A stretch of DNA of 48,253 nucleotides from Pseudomonadota bacterium (GCA_009926935.1 RFNZ01000017.1:1-48253); one strand, 5' to 3'; shown: positions 1 to 9,534, counted from the stretch's first letter. The notes: generated by a model from the sequence alone, not told the origin. Made by a program: numbers and translations.

Positions 1-731
1 CGCCTCCTCCACCACCGCCGCCGCCTCCACCGCCTGTCAAAACAATCGAAGGCACAAACAATGCGGATCTCATCAACGGCACCAACGATAACGATACCAT
101 CAACGCCAATGGCGGTAATGATATCGTCTACGCGAATGGCGGCCACGATACAGTTGCGGGCGGCCTTGGTGATGATTTCATTTTCGGTGGCAACGGTAAC
201 GACACGCTGCGCGGCAATGACGGCATCGACTATCTTTTAGGCCAACTCGACAACGACCTCCTTATCGGCGGTGCTGGCAACGATTATCTGCTTGGAGATC
301 TCGGCGATGACCGCCTGTTTGGTGGCCTTGGCCATGATTACCTCGCTGGCGGCCTCGGCAACGACACGCTGTATGGCGATGCCGGTTCGGACATTCTTCT
401 GGGCGGCACCGGCCGCGATACTTTCGTGATTGGCAGTTACGATGGTTTCGTCGATCAAGTATATGACTTTGCCGCGAGCGGCAGTGATAGCGATAGACTG
501 AACCTTTCAAACCTGCTGACAGGCTTTAACCCTGTCTCATCAGCCATCGAAAACTTTGTAACCTTACGTACCAGCGGCAATGTCACGGATGTCTGGGTCA
601 ACGCCGATGGCCTTGGCAACGATGCGGTTGCCGTCGCACGCATTTTTGGCGCGTCCATGACCGCACCCGTTAAGACATACGTGGATGCCGGCGTGATTGT
701 TTTGAATGAGCGCGTTACAGAAACAGTTTAA
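1..731 (+). CDS. RTX calcium-binding protein, C-terminal part (5' truncated by window edge)
   Basis: The reading frame is open from base 3 with no start in the window, so only the C-terminal part is present (about 242 residues). It opens with a run of prolines, a typical flexible linker. About ten glycine-aspartate nonapeptides of the GGxGxD type follow (for example GGNGNDTL and GGAGNDYL), which bind calcium and fold into a parallel beta-roll outside the cell. The last 100 residues are a non-repetitive tail of the kind recognised by type I secretion. That tail resembles the tail of the next gene: both have a DxVYDF or DRIYEF motif, then SDxLxxSxLLxG, then GxGNDxVxVARIxGA. The N-terminal domain that would reveal its activity lies outside the window. 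No exporter is adjacent; the type I genes at 41-47 kb are possible partners. Confidence 0.88.
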   Translation, partial: PPPPPPPPPPPVKTIEGTNNADLINGTNDNDTINANGGNDIVYANGGHDTVAGGLGDDFIFGGNGNDTLRGNDGIDYLLGQLDNDLLIGGAGNDYLLGDLGDDRLFGGLGHDYLAGGLGNDTLYGDAGSDILLGGTGRDTFVIGSYDGFVDQVYDFAASGSDSDRLNLSNLLTGFNPVSSAIENFVTLRTSGNVTDVWVNADGLGNDAVAVARIFGASMTAPVKTYVDAGVIVLNERVTETV

Positions 732-785
732 CATAATACAAAAAAGCGCGCTTTAATAGCTTTATAACCGCCAATCTGGTAAAAA

Positions 786-822
786 TGCCCCGAGATAGCA
801 CAAGCGTCTTGGGGCGTTTTTT
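786..822 (+). terminator. Rho-independent terminator of the first RTX gene
   Basis: An 8-bp stem (787-794 with 808-815, one G-T wobble) is followed by six T at 817-822. Five A at 781-785 precede the stem and can pair with the T run, so it may work in both directions. The T run ends directly against the ATG annotated for the subtilase gene. Confidence 0.75.
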
Positions 823-3468
823 ATGGCCAGAAAGAAAAACGATTTTGATACATCGACACTGACGCCAGCCCCGACGCTGACGCCGTCAGATACCCATTTC
901 GGGCTTCAATGGCATCTTAAAAATACAGGGCAAAACGGTGGCACCGCCGGTATTGATATCGATGTCACCCGCGTATGGGATGACTACAAGGGCGCAGGCA
1001 TCAAAGTCGCGATTATCGATGACGGATTTGACCTGACACATGCCGACCTTGCCGCCAATTTCAACACCACGACCGACTATGATTTCCGCCGCAACGATGC
1101 AACGCCGATGTTTGAGACAGGCGATGCCCACGGCACGGCCGTTGCAGGCACGATCGGCGCCGATGACAACGGCCTCGGCATGGTGGGCGTAGCGCCTGAC
1201 GCCCAAATGTCAGGCCTGCGCGTTAGTTTTTCAAGCGATTCAACGCTCGCGATGTTTGAAAACGCAATGATCGCCGCGCGCAATTTCGATGTCGTGAACA
1301 ACAGCTGGGGCTTTACTGGCCGCTTTGCCGATAACTTTACCCAAAGCTACATGGCGACCATGGAAAACGCCGTGCTCGATGCGGTTGAATTTGGCCGCGG
1401 CGGCCTTGGCACCAACATCGTGTTTGCGGCGGGCAACGGCGCGGCATCCGGCGATAACGTCAATTATCACAGTATGCAGAATTCAAGCTTCATCATCTCG
1501 GTTGGCGCCGTTGATAAAACGGGCCAAATCGCATCTTTCAGCACCCCTGGTGCCGCCGTCCTCGTCTCGGCCCCCGGCGTTGAAATTTATACGACCGACA
1601 ACACAGGCACGGCCGGATATCTGACTGGCGATTACGTCGGCATCGGCGGTACATCCTTTGCAGCACCCATTGTATCCGGCGTCATTGCCCTGATGTTGGA
1701 TGCAAATGAAACCCTTGGCTACCGCGATGTTCAGGAAATCTTGGCCTACTCCGCCAAAAAAATTGATGCCGCCAATACAGGCTGGCAAACCAACGGCGCT
1801 GAAAATTTCAACGGCGGCGGCCTGCACTACTCTCACAATTACGGATTTGGCATGGTGGACGCCCACACGGCGGTGCGGCTGGCTGAAACATGGGGACAAG
1901 GCCAAGGCACCTTTGCAACCCTTGATGTGGTCACGGCTTCAAACCTCACGGCAGTGACCATCCCTGACGGTACGTCCTTCGCATCATCAACCATTACGAT
2001 CACGCAAGATATGCTAGTAGACAGGGTTGAGATTGCCCTCAATATTTCGCACAGCATGGCATCCCAGCTTGATGTCGTGCTGGTATCCCCACACGGCACG
2101 CAAAGCCTACTGGTTGATAACGTCAGCGTTTCAACGCTTCCATCTTTCGTGTTCAACACCGTAGCCAATTGGGGCGAGAGCGCCGCCGGCGACTGGACCC
2201 TCAAAGTCTATGACCGCACGGGCGGAACGCAAGGCGCACTGCTCGGCTGGGCCATACAGATACTGGGCGATACGCCAAACGCGGATGATAAATATATTTT
2301 CACCGATGAATTCGCGGCGCTGGCCACAACCGCCCACGAAATCAACGATAACGATGGCGGCACGGATACATTGAACGCAGCCGCCCTCAGTAACGCCGTT
2401 ATACTTGATATGACGGCACGTACAGGCACCATCGGCGGCAGAACAGTAACCATCGCCGCAGACACATCGCTTGAAACCGTTTTCACAGGCGATGGTGCCG
2501 ACGCCATTACGGGTGACGCCGCAAACAACATTATCAATACGGGCCGCGGCAACGACATGGTTTTTGCAAGCAAGGGGATCGATGTGGCGCGCGGCGGCGC
2601 AGGGCTTGATACATTTGTCTTTAGCGGCTTTGTCGACAACACGCTTACTGTCAATACGCCAAACCATGTCACCATTGCCGCCAAAACCACAACCGATAAA
2701 ACCGATCTATTCGACTTCGAATTTTTTCAAATCGGCAGCGATGTCTACAACCTCGCAAACCTTATCACACTCTACGAAACACCCGTGACTATCCCCGGCC
2801 TGACCATCATAGGCAATGGCGGCGCACAAACCCTGAATGGCGGCGACGGCAACGACACCATCGATGCCAAAGGCGGTAACGATATTGTAAACGCGTTAGC
2901 TGGCAACGACACGGTTTGGGGCGGTACGGGCACGGACAGGATTTACGGCGGCGTAGGCCTTGATACGCTTTACGGCGATGATGGAAATGACAGCATCTGG
3001 GGCGGGCTTGATCACGACATCATCAACGGCGGCGCTGGCAACGATTTGCTTTACGGTGAAGAGGGCAACGATACCATCATCGGCGGCCTTGGCAGCGACA
3101 CCATGAATGGTGGGCTTGGCAACGACACCATGACAGGTGGCATCGGCCTTGATAAATTTTATGGCGGTACCGGTAACGATACGTTTGTTCTGGACGCAGC
3201 CGATGCAAGCATGGACCGCATCTATGAATTTCAGGCAACCGGCCCGGACTCTGATAAGCTTGATATTTCAGCACTCCTGATTGGCTACGATACGACCGAC
3301 CCCATCGCCAATTTCCTGCGTCTCACGGTATCGGGCGCGGACACAAGCATCCGTATCAACAATGACGGCATCGGCAACGACTTTGTGACCGTAGCCCGCA
3401 TTTACGGCGCAAACCTGAGCGATACCGCCCAAAATTATATCAATAACGGCGTCATTATTGCCGACTAA
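823..3468 (+). CDS. Secreted subtilisin-like serine protease with P domain and RTX repeats
   Basis: A secreted S8 family protease of 881 residues. The catalytic triad is visible: Asp66 in IIDDG, His103 in GDAHGTAVAG and Ser278 in GTSFAAP, with the oxyanion Asn205 in FAAGNG. A proprotein-convertase P domain follows at about residues 385-490 (starts near ITITQDMLVDRVEI, ends near WTLKVYD and GWAIQILG). RTX calcium-binding nonapeptides lie at about residues 660-790. The final 95 residues form a type I secretion tail closely similar to that of the upstream gene. There is no Sec signal peptide, as expected for type I export. The ATG at 823 abuts a terminator T run and has no clear ribosome binding site. 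An in-frame stop at 796-798 excludes a longer form, and no methionine lies between the start and the catalytic domain, so the start is uncertain. Confidence 0.9.
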   Translation: MARKKNDFDTSTLTPAPTLTPSDTHFGLQWHLKNTGQNGGTAGIDIDVTRVWDDYKGAGIKVAIIDDGFDLTHADLAANFNTTTDYDFRRNDATPMFETGDAHGTAVAGTIGADDNGLGMVGVAPDAQMSGLRVSFSSDSTLAMFENAMIAARNFDVVNNSWGFTGRFADNFTQSYMATMENAVLDAVEFGRGGLGTNIVFAAGNGAASGDNVNYHSMQNSSFIISVGAVDKTGQIASFSTPGAAVLVSAPGVEIYTTDNTGTAGYLTGDYVGIGGTSFAAPIVSGVIALMLDANETLGYRDVQEILAYSAKKIDAANTGWQTNGAENFNGGGLHYSHNYGFGMVDAHTAVRLAETWGQGQGTFATLDVVTASNLTAVTIPDGTSFASSTITITQDMLVDRVEIALNISHSMASQLDVVLVSPHGTQSLLVDNVSVSTLPSFVFNTVANWGESAAGDWTLKVYDRTGGTQGALLGWAIQILGDTPNADDKYIFTDEFAALATTAHEINDNDGGTDTLNAAALSNAVILDMTARTGTIGGRTVTIAADTSLETVFTGDGADAITGDAANNIINTGRGNDMVFASKGIDVARGGAGLDTFVFSGFVDNTLTVNTPNHVTIAAKTTTDKTDLFDFEFFQIGSDVYNLANLITLYETPVTIPGLTIIGNGGAQTLNGGDGNDTIDAKGGNDIVNALAGNDTVWGGTGTDRIYGGVGLDTLYGDDGNDSIWGGLDHDIINGGAGNDLLYGEEGNDTIIGGLGSDTMNGGLGNDTMTGGIGLDKFYGGTGNDTFVLDAADASMDRIYEFQATGPDSDKLDISALLIGYDTTDPIANFLRLTVSGADTSIRINNDGIGNDFVTVARIYGANLSDTAQNYINNGVIIAD

Positions 3469-3474
3469 AGGCCG

Positions 3475-3921
3475 TTAAGCCTTCTTTTCCCAGCCCTGCT
3501 CGGTCTGCTGCCAATAGGAAATATCATGCCCCGCATCCTTGAAGGCTTTCCAGCGCGTGCGGGCAAGGGCCACTTGCGCTTCATCCCGCCCGTCGAGCAT
3601 CAGGCAACATAAATCAAAACCGGATGGTGCGAGCGGTTCCGCACCAGCAGCCGCAATCTGGATTTTCGCATTATTCGGCACGTCATCGCCCGCCGTAACC
3701 CAGACAGGCTGCTGCGGGCCATACCCATCGGCCTTGCTACCATGGGGCAAAAAAACATCGGCCCTGAAGGTCCATAAGGCATCATTCAACGCCTCCGCCA
3801 TTTCGTCATCGCCTGCCTTGATAAGCACGTTCTTGCCGGACTGAAACGCCTTAAGCGCAATCTGCGGAAGCGCCTCAAGCTCGGGCGTTTTAAGAAGATG
3901 GTAAAAACGAATATCCGTCAT
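3475..3921 (-). CDS. holC: DNA polymerase III chi subunit
   Basis: A 148-residue protein of the HolC family. HolC is the clamp-loader-associated subunit that links DNA polymerase III to single-strand binding protein during replication. The N-terminal FYHLLKTPELEALPQ, the central QPVWVT and NNAKIQI strands and the C-terminal WKAFKDAGHDISYW are typical of the family, and the length is normal. Its ATG overlaps the TGA of pepA by four bases (ATGA), so the two are translationally coupled. pepA-holC order is common in Proteobacteria. The gene converges on the subtilase gene with only a 6-base gap. Confidence 0.9.
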   Translation of the reverse strand: MTDIRFYHLLKTPELEALPQIALKAFQSGKNVLIKAGDDEMAEALNDALWTFRADVFLPHGSKADGYGPQQPVWVTAGDDVPNNAKIQIAAAGAEPLAPSGFDLCCLMLDGRDEAQVALARTRWKAFKDAGHDISYWQQTEQGWEKKA

Positions 3922-5369
3922 GCGCTCAAAACCCAGTCATGCAGCAGCCTCACGCCAAAACCCGTGGCCCCGCGGGGGCTTAAAGCCGTATCGCTTTTAG
4001 CACACATAACGGGCGCCATATCGATATGCGCCCATTGGACACCCTTCTGGACAAAACGGCTTAAAAACGCAGCCCCCGTGCTGGACCCGCCAAAGCGAGT
4101 CGCGGCGGCATTGCGCATATCGGCCACATGGCTATCCATCGCGCGGTCAAAGGCCGGGTCAAGCGGCATATGCCATACTTTATCGCCCGTCCTTTTGGAT
4201 GCTTTTTTAAGCCCGTCAATCAGACTGTCGTCATTGGCGAAAATCGCTGCGTATTCTTCACCGAGTGCCACCATGGCAGCACCGGTGAGCGTGGCAATAT
4301 CGACCATCGCACGTGGCTTGTACGTCTGCTGTACGTGCCACATGGCATCACATAAAACCAAACGCCCTTCGGCATCCGTATTAGTGACCTGAATGGTTTG
4401 GCCGGAAAGCGATGTTAAAATATCATCGGGCCTATAACCCTCATCCGAAATCATGTTTTCAGCGAGCGCGAGTGCCGCCACAACATGCACAGGCGCCTTG
4501 GTGGCTGCAAGCGCCATCATGGCACCCGCAACAGCGGCAGACCCCGCCATATCGTATTTCATATCGACCATGGCCTCGCCCGTTTTAAGCGAGTAACCGC
4601 CTGTATCAAACGTAATGCCCTTGCCGATCAAAGCCACGGGTTTTGAGCCTTTGGCGCGAGGGCCTTTATATTCAAGCAGCACAAGGCGCGGCAAATGTTC
4701 GCTCGCCTTGCCAACCGCCATCATGGCACCGAACCCTTTTTTCTCAAGAACCTCGTCACCCAAAATGGTGACCTTGACCCCAAGCGGTTTCAGCTTGGCC
4801 AAAACACGTCTGGCATACGATTCCGGATACAGCACATTCGGCGGCTCGTTACCCAAATCGCGCGCCCAGTGAACGGCCTCGGCCACCTTGGCCATAGGCA
4901 CGTACGCCTTGGCAGCAGACGTACCACCTGAAAAAATAAGCGTATCAGGCAGGACATCATCCTTATTCTTCGTCTTGTACGCCTTGAACTCATAGCTGCG
5001 CAGCTTGGCACCGGATGCGAGTGCCGCAATTTGCGCTGCCGCAAGGCCCTGGCAATCAACGTACACATCGGCCACGGGCAGCGAAATGATGGCGGCCATG
5101 AGCTTACCGCCAATGATCTCGTACCCCAGACTGTCTTTGTTTTTCACATCACCAAGGCCCAAAAATCCAACACGCAGGGGTTTTTTGCCGGTAAGGACCG
5201 TCGTTACAATTTCGCCCGCCTCTGCCTTGAAGTCGGGATTGGCCGCAAGCAATGCCTTAAGCGCTGCGGCATAGCCGCCATTTGCGGCGCCCTTGAGCTT
5301 GCCGGAAGGCAAGGCGATCAGGTGAAGGTCAGTCTCGGATAACGGTTTATTTGCAAAATTGATTTTCAT
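3918..5369 (-). CDS. pepA: Leucyl aminopeptidase (M17 family)
   Basis: A 483-residue cytosolic M17 metallo-aminopeptidase that removes N-terminal residues from peptides using two metal ions. The family signature NTDAEGRLVL is present, together with GKGITFDTGGYSLK, which carries a metal-ligand Asp and Lys. DMKYDMAGSAAV supplies further active-site residues. The N-terminal third is the variable macro-like domain and the length is standard. It is the first gene of a two-gene operon with holC and is divergent from lptF; the 66-bp gap at 5370-5435 must hold both promoters. In some gammaproteobacteria PepA also binds DNA; nothing here speaks to that. Confidence 0.95.
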   Translation of the reverse strand: MKINFANKPLSETDLHLIALPSGKLKGAANGGYAAALKALLAANPDFKAEAGEIVTTVLTGKKPLRVGFLGLGDVKNKDSLGYEIIGGKLMAAIISLPVADVYVDCQGLAAAQIAALASGAKLRSYEFKAYKTKNKDDVLPDTLIFSGGTSAAKAYVPMAKVAEAVHWARDLGNEPPNVLYPESYARRVLAKLKPLGVKVTILGDEVLEKKGFGAMMAVGKASEHLPRLVLLEYKGPRAKGSKPVALIGKGITFDTGGYSLKTGEAMVDMKYDMAGSAAVAGAMMALAATKAPVHVVAALALAENMISDEGYRPDDILTSLSGQTIQVTNTDAEGRLVLCDAMWHVQQTYKPRAMVDIATLTGAAMVALGEEYAAIFANDDSLIDGLKKASKRTGDKVWHMPLDPAFDRAMDSHVADMRNAAATRFGGSSTGAAFLSRFVQKGVQWAHIDMAPVMCAKSDTALSPRGATGFGVRLLHDWVLSA

Positions 5370-5435
5370 GGATTTTGAGCCTTTTCAAGAAAGCGTGTAT
5401 TGTCTGCCCCGTAAGAGATTAAGCCAAAGAGAGAA

Positions 5436-6581
5436 ATGTTCAACGTCTATGACAGATACCTGATGCGCCAGCTCTTCCTGAGCACCTTCGTGGTTGCGGG
5501 AAGCCTGTCGATTATCATTCTTTTGACGCAGTCATTGCGCCTGATTGAGCTTGTGCTGGAATCCAACGCCAGCAGCGCCTCGTTTTTGACCATGATGGCG
5601 CTCTCTTTACCGCGCTTTATTGAGGCGGTTCTGCCGGCTTCCGTTCTGATATCGGTACTGTTTGTTTTGCATCGCCTGACCATGGATTCGGAGATGATCG
5701 TGCTAAGAGCCTCCGGTGCCTCACCCTTGCGCATGGCAAAACCGGTTATTGGCGCAGGATTGTTTCTCGCGGCATTTTTATTATTGCTCTCGCTTTGGCT
5801 TTCGCCACTGGGCATCTCGAGCATGCAGTCCATACAAAAAGAAGTGCGGACCCAATACAGCCACCTGTTGTTCCGCGAAGGCGTCTTCAACAGCGTCGGC
5901 CGTAACCTGACGGCCTATGTACGTGCCCGCTCGCAGGATGGCCAGTTGATCGGGCTTCTGGTCCATGACACGAGGGGGCCCACAACAGTGACGGTGGTAG
6001 CCCGCAGCGGCCACATCGTAAACGAAAAGGACGGCCAGAAAATCGTGGTCTATGACGGCTCACGGCATGAAAAAGATGTAAAAACCGGTAAGTTTTCCCG
6101 CCTCGACTTCAAGCAGTACACCCTTGATGTTCCAACCTCCGGCGGCGATACGAGCGAGCGCTGGCGCGAACCCGATGAGCGCACGATAGCCGAGCTCGTA
6201 GACCCCGTTATCATGGCACAAGAGGCACCGGAAGACCGCGCCCAATTTGAAGCAGAAGTCCATCGCAGACTTACAACACCGCTTCTGATGATGTCGTTCG
6301 CGCTTTTGGCAGCAGTCATGCTTTTGCAGGGTAGCTTTTCAAGAGGGGGCCAGATGCACCTCATAATAACCGCGGCCCTGTCGGCTATCGTTTTACAGGG
6401 GCTTTACCTGTTCACTTACAATCTTGCAAAAAAATCGGCGCTCGCGAACATGGGGCTTTACGCGGTATCACTCATCCCTATTGTCATCGCCCTCTATTTT
6501 CTGTCACCGCGCGGCGAGTACGTGCTGGCCCAGATAAGCCGTGCCTTGCATAAATTGCGTCACGGAAAGGCAAGGCCATGA
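5436..6581 (+). CDS. lptF: LPS export ABC transporter permease LptF
   Basis: A 381-residue YjgP/YjgQ family permease. With LptG and the LptB ATPase it extracts lipopolysaccharide from the inner membrane and feeds it to the LptC-LptA bridge. The N-terminus MFNVYDRYLMRQLF is typical. Three membrane spans lie in the first 130 residues, then a periplasmic beta-jellyroll (about 135-265), then three more spans. The motif MDSEMIVLRASGAS is the family coupling loop that contacts the ATPase. It overlaps lptG by four bases (ATGA), giving one operon. A purine-rich AAGAGAG stretch precedes the ATG. Confidence 0.95.
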   Translation: MFNVYDRYLMRQLFLSTFVVAGSLSIIILLTQSLRLIELVLESNASSASFLTMMALSLPRFIEAVLPASVLISVLFVLHRLTMDSEMIVLRASGASPLRMAKPVIGAGLFLAAFLLLLSLWLSPLGISSMQSIQKEVRTQYSHLLFREGVFNSVGRNLTAYVRARSQDGQLIGLLVHDTRGPTTVTVVARSGHIVNEKDGQKIVVYDGSRHEKDVKTGKFSRLDFKQYTLDVPTSGGDTSERWREPDERTIAELVDPVIMAQEAPEDRAQFEAEVHRRLTTPLLMMSFALLAAVMLLQGSFSRGGQMHLIITAALSAIVLQGLYLFTYNLAKKSALANMGLYAVSLIPIVIALYFLSPRGEYVLAQISRALHKLRHGKARP

Positions 6582-7672
6582 AACCGAACGCCATCCTTTC
6601 CAGATATCTCATCAGACATTTCATCAGGATGTTTCTTGGTATCATGGCCGGGCTGCTTGCCATCATTTACCTCTTTGACACGCTCGAACTTTTAAGACGC
6701 GCTTCAAAACGCGACGATGTCGGGATCGGCCTTGTGCTTGAGATGGGCCTCTTCAAACTGCCGGAGGTTGGACAGATGATCCTGCCCTTTGCCGTGCTGT
6801 TTGCGGCGATGTCGTGTTTCTGGTGGCTCGCGCGCAGGCATGAACTGACAGCCATGCGCGCCGCTGGTTTTTCGGCCTGGCAGTTTGTGGCCCCTTTGGT
6901 TGCGACCGCCATGATCATCGGCCTTCTGCACATCATGGTTCTGCACCCGATTGCAGCCGGCCTTGTAACCAAATTCCAGAACCTCGAATCGGAATATCTC
7001 GGCCAGCATAAAAAACTGATCACCATCTCGGAGCAGGGCCTCTGGCTGCGCGAGGCCGATCCGAACGGCGAAGTTATTATCCATGCAAGCCGGGTCGATG
7101 TCCGTGACTGGACACTCAAAGACCTGATCGTCCTGTTTTTTGACGAAAACGGTGACCACACACGAAGGCTGGATGCAAAAAGCGTGACCTTGCAACCCGG
7201 CCGCTGGGTTTTTGAGGATGCCATCATCCGCGATCCGAATGCCGCCCCGGAAGAGGTCAAAACCCATACTCTCGCCACGGACCTTGCACTGGCGGACATC
7301 CAGGAAAGCTTCTCCGACCCTGACACCATATCTTTCTGGAAACTTCCCGGCTTCATCAGGACTCTTTCTGACACCGGGCTCGAGACAACACCCATGGAGG
7401 TTTACTATCAGAGCCTCTTGGCTCAGCCCCTCCTCTTGGCCGCGATGATTTTGCTGGCAGCAACCGTCTCGCTGCGCCCGCCTCGTTTCCAGAGGGCTCT
7501 CATGATGATTCTCTCAGGTGTCGGCTCGGGTTTTGTCGTGTTTTTCCTATCGTCCTTCCTCAAGGCTTTGGGAGGGTCGCACCAGTTGCCAGTCATCCTT
7601 TCAGCCTGGTCGACATCGGTCATCGTGCTTCTGGGGAGCATCACATGGCTGCTCAATACCGAAGATGGCTAG
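6578..7672 (+). CDS. lptG: LPS export ABC transporter permease LptG
   Basis: A 364-residue partner of LptF with the same plan: three N-terminal spans, a periplasmic beta-jellyroll and three C-terminal spans. The N-terminal SRYLIRHFIRMFLGI and the coupling-loop motif RRHELTAMRAAGFS fit LptG. The start codon overlaps the lptF stop. No lptB, lptA or lptC is in the window. There is no clear terminator before mlaA; the 151-bp interval contains several C-rich and AT-rich stretches but no strong hairpin. Confidence 0.95.
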   Translation: MKPNAILSRYLIRHFIRMFLGIMAGLLAIIYLFDTLELLRRASKRDDVGIGLVLEMGLFKLPEVGQMILPFAVLFAAMSCFWWLARRHELTAMRAAGFSAWQFVAPLVATAMIIGLLHIMVLHPIAAGLVTKFQNLESEYLGQHKKLITISEQGLWLREADPNGEVIIHASRVDVRDWTLKDLIVLFFDENGDHTRRLDAKSVTLQPGRWVFEDAIIRDPNAAPEEVKTHTLATDLALADIQESFSDPDTISFWKLPGFIRTLSDTGLETTPMEVYYQSLLAQPLLLAAMILLAATVSLRPPRFQRALMMILSGVGSGFVVFFLSSFLKALGGSHQLPVILSAWSTSVIVLLGSITWLLNTEDG

Positions 7673-7823
7673 AAAAACAAAAATTTAACCCCCCTGCCAA
7701 TTGACCTTTTCAACAAAAATGTTAAAAAGGTTGGGTGAATTTAAGGGGTTATTAATCCCCTTCTCTTCTAATAACCTCAAGGGACCACCATCCGGCAGTC
7801 CAGTTTTATTTGGGAGTTGGCTC

Positions 7824-8591
7824 ATGCCTTCTAAGACATCTTTTGCTCGTTTTTTCGGCATGACCTTGATGGTTTCAGCCTTGGCACTGTCTGTTTCAGG
7901 CTGTGCCTTTAACCCAAAAGGCCCCGCAACCGGCGAGGAAGCCGCCATCAGCGACCCACTTGAGCCGGTCAACCGCGTGACATTCGCCTTCAATGAGATG
8001 GTTGACGCCATTCTCCTCACGCCCCTTACAAGCATTTACCGGGCTGTCGTACCTGAAGTGGCGCGCAACGCTGTCCACAACGTGGTCGACAACCTGAAAT
8101 CACCCGTCTATCTCGCAAACGAACTCATGCAGGGTAACCTCAAGGATGCCGGCACGGTTGCGCGCCGATTTGTCACCAACACCGTTGTCGGCGTTGGCGG
8201 TATCGTTGATGTTGCGGCAAAGCAGGGCGTAACCTATCAGCCTGAGGATTTCGGCCAGACTATGGCCTCATGGGGCGTCGATTCCGGCCCGTACATCGTA
8301 TGGCCGATCTTTGGACCATCATCGCTTCGTGACTCCATTGGTTTTGTAGCCGATGTCGCGATGGACCCTCTTTACTGGTACGCCCACAACACCGACCGCG
8401 AGGAAATCAGCTACGCACGCAGTGCAGCAACGCTTCTCGACACCAAGGACCGTACGCATGAGCTGGTGCAGGATCTGCGCCGCAACTCAGGCGATATGTA
8501 CACAGCCCTCCAGAGCGTCTACGTGCAACGCCGCAAGGCCCTTGTAAACGACCTCGATCCTTCGAAATCGGCATTGCCAACGATCGAATAA
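7824..8591 (+). CDS. mlaA: MlaA/VacJ family outer membrane lipoprotein
   Basis: A 255-residue VacJ family lipoprotein that removes mislocalised phospholipid from the outer leaflet of the outer membrane and passes it to the Mla transporter. The frame is open from 7701, but the ATG at 7824 is preceded by GGGAG (7812-7816) at good spacing. It starts a lipoprotein signal ending in VSGC (lipid-carrying Cys27); the longer form would bury this signal. Family landmarks are DPLEPVNRVTFAFNE, NLKSPVYLANELMQG, ARRFVTNTVVGVGG, the EDFGQT motif and PIFGPSSLRD. It is co-directional with lptFG and mlaC. Confidence 0.93.
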   Translation: MPSKTSFARFFGMTLMVSALALSVSGCAFNPKGPATGEEAAISDPLEPVNRVTFAFNEMVDAILLTPLTSIYRAVVPEVARNAVHNVVDNLKSPVYLANELMQGNLKDAGTVARRFVTNTVVGVGGIVDVAAKQGVTYQPEDFGQTMASWGVDSGPYIVWPIFGPSSLRDSIGFVADVAMDPLYWYAHNTDREEISYARSAATLLDTKDRTHELVQDLRRNSGDMYTALQSVYVQRRKALVNDLDPSKSALPTIE

Positions 8592-8640
8592 CGACTTGAT
8601 TGTCGGTCTGGATCACTTATAAATAACATCATTCAGTAAC

Positions 8641-8662
8641 AGGGCCGCCATAAAGCGGCCCT
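8641..8662 (+). other. Intercistronic hairpin between mlaA and mlaC
   Basis: A perfect 8-bp stem (AGGGCCGC 8641-8648 with GCGGCCCT 8655-8662) closes a 6-base loop 22 bases before the mlaC start. No T run follows, so it is more likely to stabilise or process the transcript, or act as a partial attenuator, than to be a full terminator. Confidence 0.6.
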
Positions 8663-8684
8663 AAATGATTGTCAGGATGAAACC

Positions 8685-9380
8685 ATGGATATGCGCACCC
8701 GTTTCCTTGCCCTTGTACTCCCTCTTTTCGTGGCATCCCAGGCAGCTGCCATGAACCTGCCCGGCTTTGACGGCGGCTCGGTTGCACCTGTAATCGCCCT
8801 CTCGCAGACAATTACGAAAGACTACCAGCTCGCCTCCGCCAACGACGGAATTGTGGCCCAAGGCATGATCGAGCGCCTTGGTAATGAGGCTATCCGCACG
8901 ATTTCCAACCAGAGTCTCGATGAAAGCGCCAAAAAACAGGTTTTCAAGCGCCTCCTGACCCAGAACTTTGATATGTCGACCATCGGCCGTTTTGCGATGG
9001 GCAAATTCTGGCGCACGGCAACGCCCCAGCAGCAATCCGAGTACCAGCGCCTTTACGAAAGAATGATCATCGATGTCTACACGGCGCGTTTTAACAAATA
9101 CTCGGGCCAGATATTCGAAGTCACAGGCAACCGTGTGGACGAGTCGGGCGATATCGTCGTCAGTTCCAACGTCAAGTCGGACGGAACGCCGATCGCCGTT
9201 GACTGGCGCGTACGCCCGAAAGGTGGCGCTTACCGCATCATCGATGTGATGGTTGAAGGCGTAAGCATGGCCGTGACCCAGCGCAATGACTTTGCCGGCG
9301 TTATTCAGCAGGGCGGCGGCACTGTAGATGCCCTTCTAGACTACCTGAAAAAGGGCGGCACCAGCGACGTTAAAAAATAA
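8685..9380 (+). CDS. mlaC: MlaC/Ttg2D family phospholipid-binding periplasmic protein
   Basis: A 231-residue periplasmic protein of the MlaC/toluene-tolerance Ttg2D family, which carries phospholipid between the outer membrane MlaA complex and the inner membrane MlaFEDB transporter. A Sec signal peptide covers the first 22 residues (MDMRTRFLALVLPLF, then ASQAAA). Family motifs are NFDMSTIGRFAMGKFWRTAT, YTARFNKYSG and VDWRVRPKGGAYRIIDVMVEGVSM. AGGA at 8674-8677 lies 7 bases before the ATG. In some alphaproteobacteria a related protein (HpnM) works with hopanoid genes; none are present here. A weak hairpin (9384-9391 with 9401-9408) follows the stop, without a T run. Confidence 0.88.
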   Translation: MDMRTRFLALVLPLFVASQAAAMNLPGFDGGSVAPVIALSQTITKDYQLASANDGIVAQGMIERLGNEAIRTISNQSLDESAKKQVFKRLLTQNFDMSTIGRFAMGKFWRTATPQQQSEYQRLYERMIIDVYTARFNKYSGQIFEVTGNRVDESGDIVVSSNVKSDGTPIAVDWRVRPKGGAYRIIDVMVEGVSMAVTQRNDFAGVIQQGGGTVDALLDYLKKGGTSDVKK

Positions 9381-9534
9381 CAAGCAATTTCAATTGGTTA
9401 GAAATTGCAAAGACGCCAAAAAGCGAGTATAGTTTTGGTATTATGAAATTATAAAAAAATTAACGCCCCACAGTGTATAAAGAGGGCATAAGCCGCCTTT
9501 ATAAGCGGCCACAGCGCGTAGATAAGGTGTGACA

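Noticed and set aside
7701..7823. N-terminal extension of MlaA
   Set aside because: The internal ATG at 7824 has a good ribosome binding site and begins a lipoprotein signal.
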